6,710 nucleotides of DNA from an uncultured Synergistales bacterium (GCA_937957815.1 CALFXN010000533.1:1-6710), one strand, 5' to 3'. Counted from the stretch's first letter, positions 1 through 5,815 are shown. Translations and numbers: made by a program. Notes: generated by a model not told the origin, from the letters alone.

Positions 1-47
1 GACCACCGAGATCTACACTCTTTCCCTACACGACGCTCTTCCGATCT
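1..47 (+). other. Illumina P5/TruSeq universal adapter remnant (not genomic)
   Basis: The first 47 bases match, from memory, the 3' 47 of the 58 bases of the Illumina P5/TruSeq universal adapter, ending in the diagnostic CTCTTCCGATCT at 36-47. Only the first 11 bases of the adapter are missing. Genomic sequence therefore begins at 48. Nothing in this stretch should be annotated; any reading frame crossing it is artificial, including the apparent stop codon of the neighbouring dctP gene. Confidence 0.98.
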
Positions 48-48
48 A

Positions 49-714
49 GTTCACGATGTTCTGGTAGGGATTCTCCTGCGCGTCGAGAACGCCCTGCTGA
101 AGGCTCGTCAGAACCTCGGAGAACGCCATCGGGATCGCGCTCGCGCCGAGCGTGTTCCATGCCTCGATGTGAAGCGGATTCTCCATGACCCGGATCTTGA
201 GTCCCTTCAGGTCGGCCGGCGTCCGGATCTCCCTGTTTGCCGTCGTCTCGCGGAAGCCCTGGGACCACCAGGAGATGATCTTGATATTCGCGGCTTCGAC
301 GGACTTCGCGACTTCCTGGCCGACCGGTCCGTCGAGGACTTTCTCGGCCTGCTTGTTGTCGTCGAAGAGGTAGAAGAGATCGAAGACCTTGGTCTTGTCG
401 GTGAATCCGCCCAGGGCGGGAAGCGCCGGGAGCGCCATGTCGAGGGCGCCGGCCTGCATGGACTCGATCATCTCGCGGTTTCCGCCGATCTGACCGTTGG
501 GGAATATCTGAAGCTTGATCTTTCCGCCGGACTTCTTGTCGAGCAGCTCCGCGAACTTCAGGGAGCCGAGATGCTCGCCGCCCGTCTCGGTGACGACGTG
601 GCCGATCTTCAGCTTCAGGACGTCGGCCGCAACGGAAACGGACGCATTGCACAGGAGAACGACCGCCATGAACGCAACGCACAGCGCCATACCAAGGAAC
701 CTTTTGCCCTTCAT
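49..714 (-). CDS. dctP: TRAP transporter substrate-binding protein DctP, 3' end missing
   Basis: Periplasmic solute-binding protein of a tripartite ATP-independent periplasmic (TRAP) transporter, which hands a carboxylate to the DctQM membrane part. The 222 visible residues start with a signal peptide (basic KGKR, hydrophobic core to about residue 22, likely cleavage after VAA at about 30). The ligand-binding residues are recognisable: R155 (GFR), R175 (LKIRV) and N215 (QENP). Their spacing of 20 and 40 equals that of R127, R147 and N187 in the sialate-binding homologue SiaP, so a carboxylate ligand is expected. The start has GGGAGG 9 bases upstream. Family members are about 330 residues, so about 110 are missing. 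The apparent TAG stop at 46-48 is made of two adapter bases plus one genomic base and is not real. It lies 36 bases after the dehydrogenase gene in the same operon; dctQ and dctM probably followed beyond the contig end. Confidence 0.95.
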
Positions 715-750
715 TTCTTCGAACCTCCCTTTTTATGTGTGTGACGGATC

Positions 751-1740
751 TCAGCGAACCGCTGCGACTTCCAGAATTTCCCTGTTGACCAGATGTTTCG
801 GGCGCCCCTCCGTGAAGAAGCGCACCACCTCCTGCGCCGCCTTCACGCGAAGTTCGGGGATCGCGTCCTCCGAGTTCCACCCGGCATGGGGCGTGATCAC
901 GATGTTCGAAAGATCCGCAAACCGCGTCTTCTCCTTCGGCGGCTCCACGCGGAGAACATCCAGCGCGGCTCCGGCGATTCTCTTCGCCGCCAGCGCGTCG
1001 TAGAGGTCGTCCTCGACCACGAGGGCTCCGCGGGACGTATTGATCAGGTACGCCGTCGGTTTCATGAAATTCAGCGTCTCCTTGTTGATTATATCCGCGG
1101 TCTCGGGAGTCAGAGGCACATGGAGCGACACGACGTCGACTTCCGCGAGGAATTTCCGGAGATCGTCGTACCGCTTGATCCGTTCGTCGATGAAGACCTC
1201 CTCGGGCTGATACGGATCATACCCCGCAAGCCGCATCCCGAAAGACGCCGCGCGCCTCCCCGTCATTCGCCCGATGCCGCCGCACCCCAGGAGTCCGAAG
1301 ACCTTCCCCTGAAGGCGCGGAACCGGGTCCGCGATCGACATGTCCCATCCGCCCGACCTGACCTGCCGGTCGAGCATCCCGACCTTCCGGGTGATCTCCA
1401 GAAAGAGCGCCATCGCGTGGTCGGCGACCTCCTCCTGGCAGTAGTCCGGAACGTTGCAGACCATGATGCCCCGTTCCGTCGCGAACGGAAGGTCCACCGT
1501 ATTCGTCCCGATCCCCATCCGGACCAGGAGGCCGCAATGATCGAACATTCCGAGAAATTCCCTCTTCATGGGCGTGAAGAGAACCATCAGGGCGTCGCAG
1601 TCCTTTCCCTCGCGGCAGATCTCCTCGGGCGTACCGCCCTTCGAGAGGATCAGCTCTGCGTCGACGCTCTTCAGGATCCCCTTCTCGATTTCGATATCGG
1701 GCCAGATCTTGTCCGTCATGAATACCGTATATTTCGCCAT
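751..1740 (-). CDS. D-2-hydroxyacid dehydrogenase (NAD-dependent, PGDH/CtBP-like)
   Basis: Cytoplasmic NAD(P)-dependent oxidoreductase of 329 residues, full length for the family, interconverting a 2-oxo acid and a D-2-hydroxy acid. The Rossmann nucleotide-binding loop is G152-C-G154-G-I-G157, with an acidic D175 at the end of the next strand, favouring NAD over NADP. The catalytic set is complete: R237 (NTSRG), E266 (RVEPP) and H285 (PHAGW). The HAGWNSE context resembles the phosphoglycerate dehydrogenase/C-terminal-binding-protein branch, but the ACT domain of biosynthetic SerA is absent, so a catabolic role is likelier. GGAGGT lies 11 bases before the ATG. It sits 66 bases after the nitrilase-family gene and 36 before dctP, all on one strand, which suggests one operon. 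The substrate cannot be read from the sequence; an oxo acid released by the neighbouring hydrolases is an inference. Confidence 0.93.
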   Translation of the reverse strand: MAKYTVFMTDKIWPDIEIEKGILKSVDAELILSKGGTPEEICREGKDCDALMVLFTPMKREFLGMFDHCGLLVRMGIGTNTVDLPFATERGIMVCNVPDYCQEEVADHAMALFLEITRKVGMLDRQVRSGGWDMSIADPVPRLQGKVFGLLGCGGIGRMTGRRAASFGMRLAGYDPYQPEEVFIDERIKRYDDLRKFLAEVDVVSLHVPLTPETADIINKETLNFMKPTAYLINTSRGALVVEDDLYDALAAKRIAGAALDVLRVEPPKEKTRFADLSNIVITPHAGWNSEDAIPELRVKAAQEVVRFFTEGRPKHLVNREILEVAAVR

Positions 1741-1806
1741 GTCTCCACCGTACCTCCAGGATCGTTTGGAATTGAAACGAGTCGTGTCTTCCGGGAAAAT
1801 CCGGTC

Positions 1807-2598
1807 CTACTCCCTGTAGAGCTCCGGTCTTCGCATGCGGAACACCTGAAGGTGATCGCGGATCTCGTCGACTTTCGAGGGATCGATGACGACGAAATGT
1901 CCTTCCTCTCCCTCACCGGCCTCGAAGAGCGCCGTTCCCCAGGGGTCGAGAACCACAGAGGAACCGCCGAAGAGCGTGTCCTTCGACGTTCCCACCCTGT
2001 TGCACGCGACGACGTACATCATGTTCTCGATCGCTCGGGCTTTGAGCAGCGCCTTCCAGTGATCGATGCGGATTTTCGGCCATTCGGCGGAGACGAAAAG
2101 GACCTTCGTTCCGCGAAGGGCGTACAGGCGCAGCCACTCGCAGAAGCGGATGTCGTAGCAGATCACGCACCCGGCGGTCGTGTCGCCGATCCGGAAGATA
2201 CAGTCGGATTTCCCGGCATCGAGATACTTCTGCTCGTCCATCAGCGGAATCAGATGAATCTTGTCGTACTGCGCCACGAGCCTGCCCTGCGGATCGATCA
2301 CCTGTGCGCGGTTCGCCGCCCCGGTCTTCGTGCCGGCAAGCACGGATCCGCCCGCGAACCAGGTTCCGTACTCCCGCGCCAGATGTCCGAGAAATTCCGC
2401 AGCCGAAGCGCCTTCCGGATCCGCGAGACGCCCGGCGTCCTCGAGGGCATACCCCACGTCCCAGATTTCCGGGAGAACGATGACGGTCTCTTGGGGACTC
2501 TTCACGTAATACCGCTTCATCCAGTCCGCGACTTTCTGCCGGTTTGCCTCACGGTTTCCGATCGAAATATCGATCTGAGCGATTCCGACACGCAGCAT
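1807..2598 (-). CDS. Nitrilase-superfamily C-N hydrolase (MtnU/omega-amidase-like)
   Basis: Cytoplasmic carbon-nitrogen hydrolase of 263 residues, a typical single-domain length. The Glu-Lys-Cys triad is visible at E44 (VLPEIW), K113 (YDKIHL) and C147 (VICYDIRF), with the second conserved Glu at E122 (MDEQKYL). The motifs KYLDAG, FVSAEWP, DHWKALLKARAIEN and LDPWG resemble Bacillus MtnU/YkrU and omega-amidases, which hydrolyse omega-amides of 2-oxo acids. The exact substrate is unknown. A longer frame opens at 2625, but I chose the ATG at 2598 because AGGAGG lies 6 bases upstream of it and the conserved first strand (LRVGIAQID) begins there. It is the first gene of the leftward operon, with a strong sigma70-type promoter about 90 bases upstream that carries putative GntR operators. 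The dehydrogenase and dctP follow. Confidence 0.93.
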   Translation of the reverse strand: MLRVGIAQIDISIGNREANRQKVADWMKRYYVKSPQETVIVLPEIWDVGYALEDAGRLADPEGASAAEFLGHLAREYGTWFAGGSVLAGTKTGAANRAQVIDPQGRLVAQYDKIHLIPLMDEQKYLDAGKSDCIFRIGDTTAGCVICYDIRFCEWLRLYALRGTKVLFVSAEWPKIRIDHWKALLKARAIENMMYVVACNRVGTSKDTLFGGSSVVLDPWGTALFEAGEGEEGHFVVIDPSKVDEIRDHLQVFRMRRPELYRE

Positions 2599-2688
2599 CC
2601 AATCCCTCCTCTTTCTTCGAAACACCGAGACGACGAATGAAAATCACAACACTCAACGTTGTGCGACTATTCCAATAGCACGAGCCGT

Positions 2689-2718
2689 ATCATATCTCGG
2701 TATGCCAAAAATTGTCAA
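2689..2718 (-). promoter_or_regulatory. Sigma70-type promoter for the leftward hydrolase-dehydrogenase-dctP operon
   Basis: On the minus strand a perfect TTGACA (2713-2718) is followed after 18 bases by TATGAT (2689-2694), one mismatch from the -10 consensus. Transcription would start near 2682, giving an untranslated leader of about 84 bases. One GGTATGCC box (2699-2706) lies in the spacer and another (2719-2726) touches the -35, so a bound protein would be expected to block RNA polymerase. Confidence 0.75.
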
Positions 2719-2748
2719 GGCATACCTTATTGATTTTTGGCATACCTT
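2697..2748. promoter_or_regulatory. Three-box operator array, 20-bp period, probably for the GntR/FCD regulator
   Basis: The octamer GGCATACC occurs at 2719-2726 and 2739-2746, and its reverse complement GGTATGCC at 2699-2706. The boxes start exactly 20 bases apart (2699, 2719, 2739), about two helical turns, placing them on one DNA face. Each is a near-palindrome (the middle one reads AAGGCATACCTT), as expected for a dimeric winged-helix regulator. The outer boxes extend into a perfect 14-bp inverted repeat, GGTATGCCAAAAAT at 2699-2712 and its complement at 2733-2746. The outer boxes sit inside the spacers of the two divergent promoters. Assignment to the adjacent FCD-type gene is inference from proximity and from the general TnGTnnnACnA-like form of GntR sites. 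Confidence 0.75.
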
Positions 2749-2757
2749 GTGCATAAT
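2730..2757 (+). promoter_or_regulatory. Probable rightward promoter for gntR and the amidase
   Basis: TTGATT (2730-2735) and CATAAT (2752-2757) are 16 bases apart, a fair sigma70 match. The third operator box (2739-2746) lies in the spacer, mirroring the leftward promoter and suggesting autoregulation. Transcription would begin near 2764. A competing candidate lies at 2832-2859. Confidence 0.5.
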
Positions 2758-2766
2758 ATATCAAAA

Positions 2767-2824
2767 GACCGGGGCCGCCGGGACGGCCGCTGCCCCCCTC
2801 CGGTCGAATCCGGGTCTCCGGAGG
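2767..2824 (+). promoter_or_regulatory. GC-rich leader with two overlapping alternative stem-loops
   Basis: GACCGG (2767-2772) pairs with CCGGTC (2800-2805), enclosing further GC pairing. CCTCCGG (2797-2803) pairs perfectly with CCGGAGG (2818-2824), which is the GGAGG that would serve the GTG at 2832. The two stems share 2800-2803, so they exclude each other. If transcription starts near 2764 this is the 5' end of the mRNA. No T-tract follows, so it is not a rho-independent terminator. Confidence 0.35.
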
Positions 2825-2831
2825 ATGCTCG

Positions 2832-2859
2832 GTGACAGGGAGATTCTTTTTGTTACAAT
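2832..2859 (+). promoter_or_regulatory. Alternative internal promoter candidate for gntR
   Basis: GTGACA (2832-2837) and TACAAT (2854-2859), each one base off the sigma70 consensus, are 16 bases apart in a locally AT-rich stretch. If used, it would exclude the upstream GTG start and favour translation from 2925 or 2946. It overlaps the possible GTG start codon, so both readings cannot hold for the same mRNA. Confidence 0.3.
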
Positions 2860-2924
2860 ACAATGAACCTTTTCAACGATTCCCGGACACGTTCCGCCGA
2901 CGATACGCCGCCGGAAATCCACAC

Positions 2925-3638
2925 ATGGGAGATGCATCGGAGGAAATGACCCCACGGAACGATGAAGAACGGCAGAATCTTGCCGATCGCGTGTACAACG
3001 AAATCAAGTCTCGGATTGTCGAGCTGCGTCTGCCTCCGGAGAGCGTCGTCCAGGAACGCTCCCTCGCCGAAGCCCTCGGCACGAGCCGAACTCCCGTGCG
3101 CGAGGCGCTCAAGCGCCTCGGACAGGACGGGTGGATCCTGCTGCAGGAGAAGCGGAAGATCGTCGTGCGCGGCATCAGCATGGACGATGTCAGGGAGGTT
3201 TTCATGCTCCGCGAGATGGTCGAACCCTTCGCGATCAGGGCGATATTCTCTTCAGGCGAGCCCCGGTTTCTTGCCGGGATGCTCATTCCGTTGATCAACA
3301 ACATGAAAGGTCTCACGGACGACTCGATCGCCTTCATCAAGGAGGACATGAAATTCCACACCGCGATCATCGCGAGTATCCGCAATCGCCGTCTCGACGA
3401 GATCTGGAGGAAAATCAGCGACGAGGTCACCCGGATCGCGATCTATTCGATCCACGAGCAGCGTCGACCGGAAACCATCATTCGCGAACACGAGGCGCTC
3501 GCGAACGGATTGTGGGACATGCAGTGCGACCTGACCATCCGGAAGATGGTCGAGCACTATCACGAGATCTACACCGCGTACGAGAACAGGTTCCGGAAGC
3601 AACACGCCGAAACGGAACGAACGGAGGTCATCTCATGA
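2925..3638 (+). CDS. GntR-family transcriptional regulator, FCD subfamily
   Basis: DNA-binding regulator of about 237 residues, usual for the FadR-like FCD group. Counted from the ATG at 2925, the N-terminal winged helix includes a recognition region (LGTSRTPVREALKRL) at about 51-65. The C-terminal FCD helical domain carries the metal/ligand-site pattern D141-x3-H145 (DMKFH), H189 (REHEAL) and H211 or H213 (EHYHEIY). Such proteins usually repress a catabolic operon until a carboxylate effector binds. The start is uncertain. A GTG at 2832 has GGAGG at 7 bases but adds 31 atypical residues. ATG 2925 has only a weak site. ATG 2946 has GGAGG just 2 bases away. All keep the domain intact. The stop overlaps the amidase start (ATGA), indicating co-transcription and translational coupling. 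The operator array upstream is its likely target. Confidence 0.92.
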   Translation: MGDASEEMTPRNDEERQNLADRVYNEIKSRIVELRLPPESVVQERSLAEALGTSRTPVREALKRLGQDGWILLQEKRKIVVRGISMDDVREVFMLREMVEPFAIRAIFSSGEPRFLAGMLIPLINNMKGLTDDSIAFIKEDMKFHTAIIASIRNRRLDEIWRKISDEVTRIAIYSIHEQRRPETIIREHEALANGLWDMQCDLTIRKMVEHYHEIYTAYENRFRKQHAETERTEVIS

Positions 3639-4870
3639 GCGACTTGAACGACTTGCGGATCGACGTCGAACGGCTGCTCCGCTCTCTCGGGGAAATGGGA
3701 AACATCGGGGGGCGGCCCGGCGGCGCGGGACGGACCCGCCTCGCGCTGGACGACGGAGACCGGGCGGGAAGGGATCTCTTCGCAGCATGGCTCCGCGACG
3801 CGAAGCTCGACGTCGTCGTCGACCCGGTCGGCAACATCTGCGGCGTCCGTCCCGGACGCAACGGATGCGCGAAACCCGTCATGATGGGGTCGCATCTCGA
3901 CACGGTCCGGGACGCCGGCCCGTATGACGGCGTCTACGGCGTCCTCGCGGGGCTCGAAGTCATCCGGACGCTGAACGACCACGCCGTGGAAACGGAAACC
4001 CCCGTCGCGGTCACGGCCTTCACCAACGAGGAAGGCGCGCGCTTCCAGCCGACGATGATGGGAAGCATGTACGTGTCCGGCGATCTCGACCTCGAACGGA
4101 TCTATCGAACGACGGACGACGACGGCGTCTCCGTCGGGGAGGAACTGGGGCGGATCGGGTACGTCGGGGAGGGGAAGATCGAAGCGTCGTCCTACCTCGA
4201 ACTCCACGTCGAACAGGGGCCCGTGCTCGACCGGCGGAAGATTCAGGCCGGCGTCGTCCAGGGAATCCAGGGGATCGCGTGGTGGCGCGGCCGTTTCTCG
4301 GGCGAGGCCAACCACGCGGGAACGACGCCGCTGGAGTACCGCAGGGACGCGCTGCTCGCGGCGGCGGAACTCTGCTGCGAACTGCGGACGTTCGCCGAAG
4401 AGATGGGAAACGGCGCGCTCACGACGATGGGACGTCTTCGCGTGTCTCCCGACGTGGTCAACGTCATCCCTTCGGAAGCGGCGTTTACGCTCGACTTCCG
4501 CCAGTACGACGAAGACCTCTTCGAGCGCGGCAAACACGCCGTCGAGGACATGGTCCGCCGCATCGCCGACAAACACGGGCTCTCCTTCGACCTGGAGCGG
4601 AAGACCGACACGCCGCCGCTGCGCTTCGCCCCGTCGATGGTCGCGCTCGTCGAGCGGACCGTGCGGGAGCTTGGGTTGTCGAACATCCCGATGCCGAGCG
4701 GCGCGGGACACGATGCGAAGTACATGAGCCGCGTGTGCCCGACGGCGATGATCTTCGTCCCCTCGATCGGCGGCCGGAGCCATTGCCCGGAGGAACGCAC
4801 GAGGCCGGAGGATCTGGCGGGCGGCGCAAACGTATTGCTGCGTTGCGCGCTGGAGCTGGCGACCCGGTAA
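3635..4870 (+). CDS. Zn-dependent hydantoinase/carbamoylase-family amidase (M20; allantoate amidohydrolase/L-carbamoylase-like)
   Basis: Cytoplasmic dinuclear metallo-amidohydrolase of 411 residues, normal family length. Relatives remove the carbamoyl or ureido nitrogen of N-carbamoyl-L-amino acids, beta-ureidopropionate or allantoate. The metal ligands are complete: H87 (GSHLDT), bridging D98 (GPYDGVYG), E132/E133 (TNEEGARF), H191 (LELHVEQGP) and H383 (GRSHCPEE). N276 (VVNVIPS) and R289 (LDFRQYD) match the carboxylate-binding pair of AllC-type enzymes, and H227 (NHAGTTP) belongs to the lid/dimer domain. GGAGG lies 7 bases before the ATG, which overlaps the gntR stop by 4 bases. Distinguishing AllC from carbamoylase is not possible by eye. 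With a TRAP transporter and a second amide hydrolase opposite, it probably cleaves an imported ureido or amide acid. It ends 26 bases from the convergent small gene; I see no clear terminator between them. Confidence 0.94.
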   Translation: MSDLNDLRIDVERLLRSLGEMGNIGGRPGGAGRTRLALDDGDRAGRDLFAAWLRDAKLDVVVDPVGNICGVRPGRNGCAKPVMMGSHLDTVRDAGPYDGVYGVLAGLEVIRTLNDHAVETETPVAVTAFTNEEGARFQPTMMGSMYVSGDLDLERIYRTTDDDGVSVGEELGRIGYVGEGKIEASSYLELHVEQGPVLDRRKIQAGVVQGIQGIAWWRGRFSGEANHAGTTPLEYRRDALLAAAELCCELRTFAEEMGNGALTTMGRLRVSPDVVNVIPSEAAFTLDFRQYDEDLFERGKHAVEDMVRRIADKHGLSFDLERKTDTPPLRFAPSMVALVERTVRELGLSNIPMPSGAGHDAKYMSRVCPTAMIFVPSIGGRSHCPEERTRPEDLAGGANVLLRCALELATR

Positions 4871-4896
4871 CCGCCCGGCCCGCCAGGCTACCGCAG

Positions 4897-5073
4897 CTAC
4901 TTCGTGTAGACGTTCAGCCCGATCTTGACGGTCTCGTGCCCCGGCACGGACTGGTTGCCCTCCGTCGACGCGATGATCGTCGACTTGCCGCTCGAGGACT
5001 TCCCGAACGTCTGCGACAGGTCCACCGTAATCGTCAGGATCTCGCCTTTCACGCTCATTTCGACATTCTTCAC
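4897..5073 (-). CDS. Small 58-residue conserved-type protein, unknown function
   Basis: A short gene starting with GTG (5071-5073) and ending with TAG (4897-4899). GAGG lies 9 bases upstream, and an in-frame stop just before the GTG excludes a longer start. The protein begins MKNVEMSVKGEILTITVDLS, then a Gly/Ser/Lys-rich turn (FGKSSSGKST, residues 23-32), IIASTEGN, and ends KIGLNVYTK. It looks like two or three beta strands around a flexible loop. There is no signal peptide and no membrane segment. From memory, near-identical short proteins of this pattern are annotated as hypothetical in diverse anaerobes, so it is probably a real conserved family rather than a chance frame; I cannot verify that here. 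The loop matches GxxxxGKS, but 58 residues cannot form a P-loop ATPase. It is convergent with the amidase gene and follows a terminator-like hairpin. Confidence 0.8.
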   Translation of the reverse strand: MKNVEMSVKGEILTITVDLSQTFGKSSSGKSTIIASTEGNQSVPGHETVKIGLNVYTK

Positions 5074-5090
5074 GGGTTTCTACCTCATTT

Positions 5091-5140
5091 CCGAAAAAAT
5101 AAACGCGCACCACCCGCCGCAGATTGCGACGGGTGCGTTT
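5091..5140 (-). terminator. Rho-independent terminator-like hairpin on the minus strand
   Basis: Read on the minus strand, AAACGC-ACCCG pairs with CGGGT and GCGTTT, with a short bulge, and is followed by a tail reading ATTTTTTC (5092-5099). It would end transcription of the DctM fragment. Because it lies only about 20 bases before the 58-residue gene, it could instead act as a leader attenuator of that gene. Confidence 0.6.
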
Positions 5141-5141
5141 C

Positions 5142-5170
5142 ATTGTCGTGCTGCGGCCTGCGTCCGTCAA
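5142..5170 (-). promoter_or_regulatory. Possible promoter of the 58-residue gene
   Basis: On the minus strand TTGACG (5165-5170) is followed after 17 bases by GACAAT (5142-5147). This is a fair sigma70 match at the point where DctM similarity stops. Transcription would start near 5135, within the hairpin, and run into the small gene. It is based on the hexamers alone. Confidence 0.3.
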
Positions 5171-5609
5171 TCCCGCCGCGCGACATCCCCGCCAGGATCA
5201 GCAGCGCGTAGATGTTGTCCTTCAGGGCGGCGAGGACCTCCGGCGCGCTCGGAGGCCGGTCGTTGACCGGCAGGTACCCGGCCCGTTTGGCGGTGACATG
5301 GACCGTCGCCATGAACATCGCCATCATCAGGAAGCCGGGGATGACCCCGCCGACGAAGAGGCGTCCGATGGACACCTCTCCCTCGGAGCCGTAGATGATG
5401 AACCCCATGCTCGGAGGGATCGTGCAGGTGATCATCGAGGTCAGGCCGTTGACGGCCGCGCCGTAGCCTCGGGAATACCCCTGTTTGATCATCTCGGGGC
5501 CGAGGATCCGGCTTTCCATGACGGCGTCGGCGTTCGCCGAGCCGGAGACGCCTCCCATCAGCGTGCTGAGCATGACGCTCACCTGTGCGAGGCTTCCCCA
5601 GGAATACGC
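5169..5609 (-). pseudogene. dctM: TRAP transporter large permease DctM, internal fragment
   Basis: About 147 codons of the DctM membrane subunit, which normally has about 425-430 residues and 11-12 membrane spans. Similarity begins at WGSLAQVSVML (about 5600) and includes the signature MGGVSGSANADA, an IPPSMGFIIYG transmembrane loop, SIGRLFVGGVIPG and NIYALLI. It ends near 5169. About 95 N-terminal and about 200 C-terminal residues are absent. After the break the frame reads on through unrelated residues and the terminator to a stop at 5085. No credible start precedes it: the GTG at 5582 is inside the conserved region. It cannot make a working permease. It follows a DctQ remnant in another reading frame, the normal gene order with the intervening sequence lost. 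Real pseudogene versus assembly deletion cannot be decided here. Confidence 0.85.
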
Positions 5610-5610
5610 G

Positions 5611-5639
5611 CCCTTCCGCCGCCGTGGACGGCGGAGGGG
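5611..5639. repeat. Strong GC-rich hairpin at the DctQ/DctM break
   Basis: CCCTTCCGCCG (5611-5621) faces CGGCGGAGGGG (5629-5639) with one mismatched pair and a 7-base loop; an alternative register gives CCGCCGT/ACGGCGG with a 2-base loop. It lies exactly between the last DctQ-like codon (about 5648) and the first DctM-like codon (about 5609), in neither gene. A polymerase could slip or switch template here. Confidence 0.6.
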
Positions 5640-5647
5640 AAGTTCGT

Positions 5648-5815
5648 GATCTGCCGGAAGAGCCTGACACCCGAGGAGACGATCATCAGGAATGCGCTCA
5701 CGGGAACGGCCGCCGTCACCCAGGAGTGGCTCATCGTGATGTTCTGGAACTGCCGCTTCGCGATGATCTCGGCCGCAGTGATCTTGCCCTGCTTCTCGAA
5801 CTCTTCGAGAAGCAT
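5648..5815 (-). pseudogene. dctQ: TRAP transporter small permease DctQ, C-terminal fragment
   Basis: An open stretch of about 56 codons. Its second half, from about 5755 (KRQFQNITMSHSWVTAAVPV then SAFLMIV and RLFRQI), looks like the last membrane span and short tail of DctQ, which is about 160-190 residues with four spans. The first three spans are missing. The first 20 codons (MLLEEFEKQGKITAAEI) are hydrophilic and I cannot place them; they may be the end of another gene. The apparent ATG at 5815 has no convincing ribosome binding site and sits in a hairpin. It is in a different frame from the DctP piece before it and the DctM piece after it. The DctQ assignment rests on the motif and on its position before DctM. 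Confidence 0.65.
5790..5814. repeat. Perfect 11-bp inverted repeat with 3-base loop beside the DctP break
   Basis: TGCTTCTCGAA (5790-5800) and TTCGAGAAGCA (5804-5814) are exact complements separated by CTC. The repeat ends 3 bases before the last DctP-like codon (5818-5820). No T-tract follows, so it is not a typical terminator. It may reflect coding bias (Glu-Glu-Phe-Glu) or mark a rearrangement point. Confidence 0.7.

Noticed and set aside
793..2640. Long plus-strand open frame (615 codons) opposite the dehydrogenase and nitrilase-family genes
   Set aside because: Its product is rich in Arg, His, Asp and Pro with no domain, and it spans two well-supported genes plus their gap. It arises from the GC-rich codon usage of the opposite strand.
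2645..2663. CACAAC/GTTGTG inverted repeat in the leader of the nitrilase-family gene
   Set aside because: A short 6-bp stem with no T-tract and no relation to the GGCATACC boxes; common by chance.
2850..2863. TTGTTACAATACAA, a GntR-site-like sequence near the gntR start
   Set aside because: Does not resemble the three GGCATACC boxes and is a single copy in AT-rich DNA; better explained as a possible -10 region.
4871..4896. Possible terminator between the convergent amidase and small gene
   Set aside because: GC-rich but without a convincing stem followed by a T-tract on either strand.
4976..5005. Walker A (P-loop) motif in the 58-residue protein
   Set aside because: Matches GxxxxGKS by pattern only; there is no room for a Walker B or a nucleotide-binding fold, so no ATPase call is made.
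3569..5170. Long minus-strand open frame (533 codons) opposite the amidase
   Set aside because: Arg/Asp/Val-rich translation without motifs, crossing the amidase, the convergent small gene and the terminator. A shadow frame.
4279..5211. Plus-strand frame of 310 codons overlapping the amidase C-terminus
   Set aside because: Arg/Pro-rich shadow of the amidase in another frame with no ribosome binding site; runs antisense through the small gene.
5655..5663. CGGAAGAGC, nine bases of the Illumina adapter complement, near the DctQ break
   Set aside because: Only nine bases match and the flanks differ from the adapter; the bases encode the natural LFR of the DctQ C-terminus.
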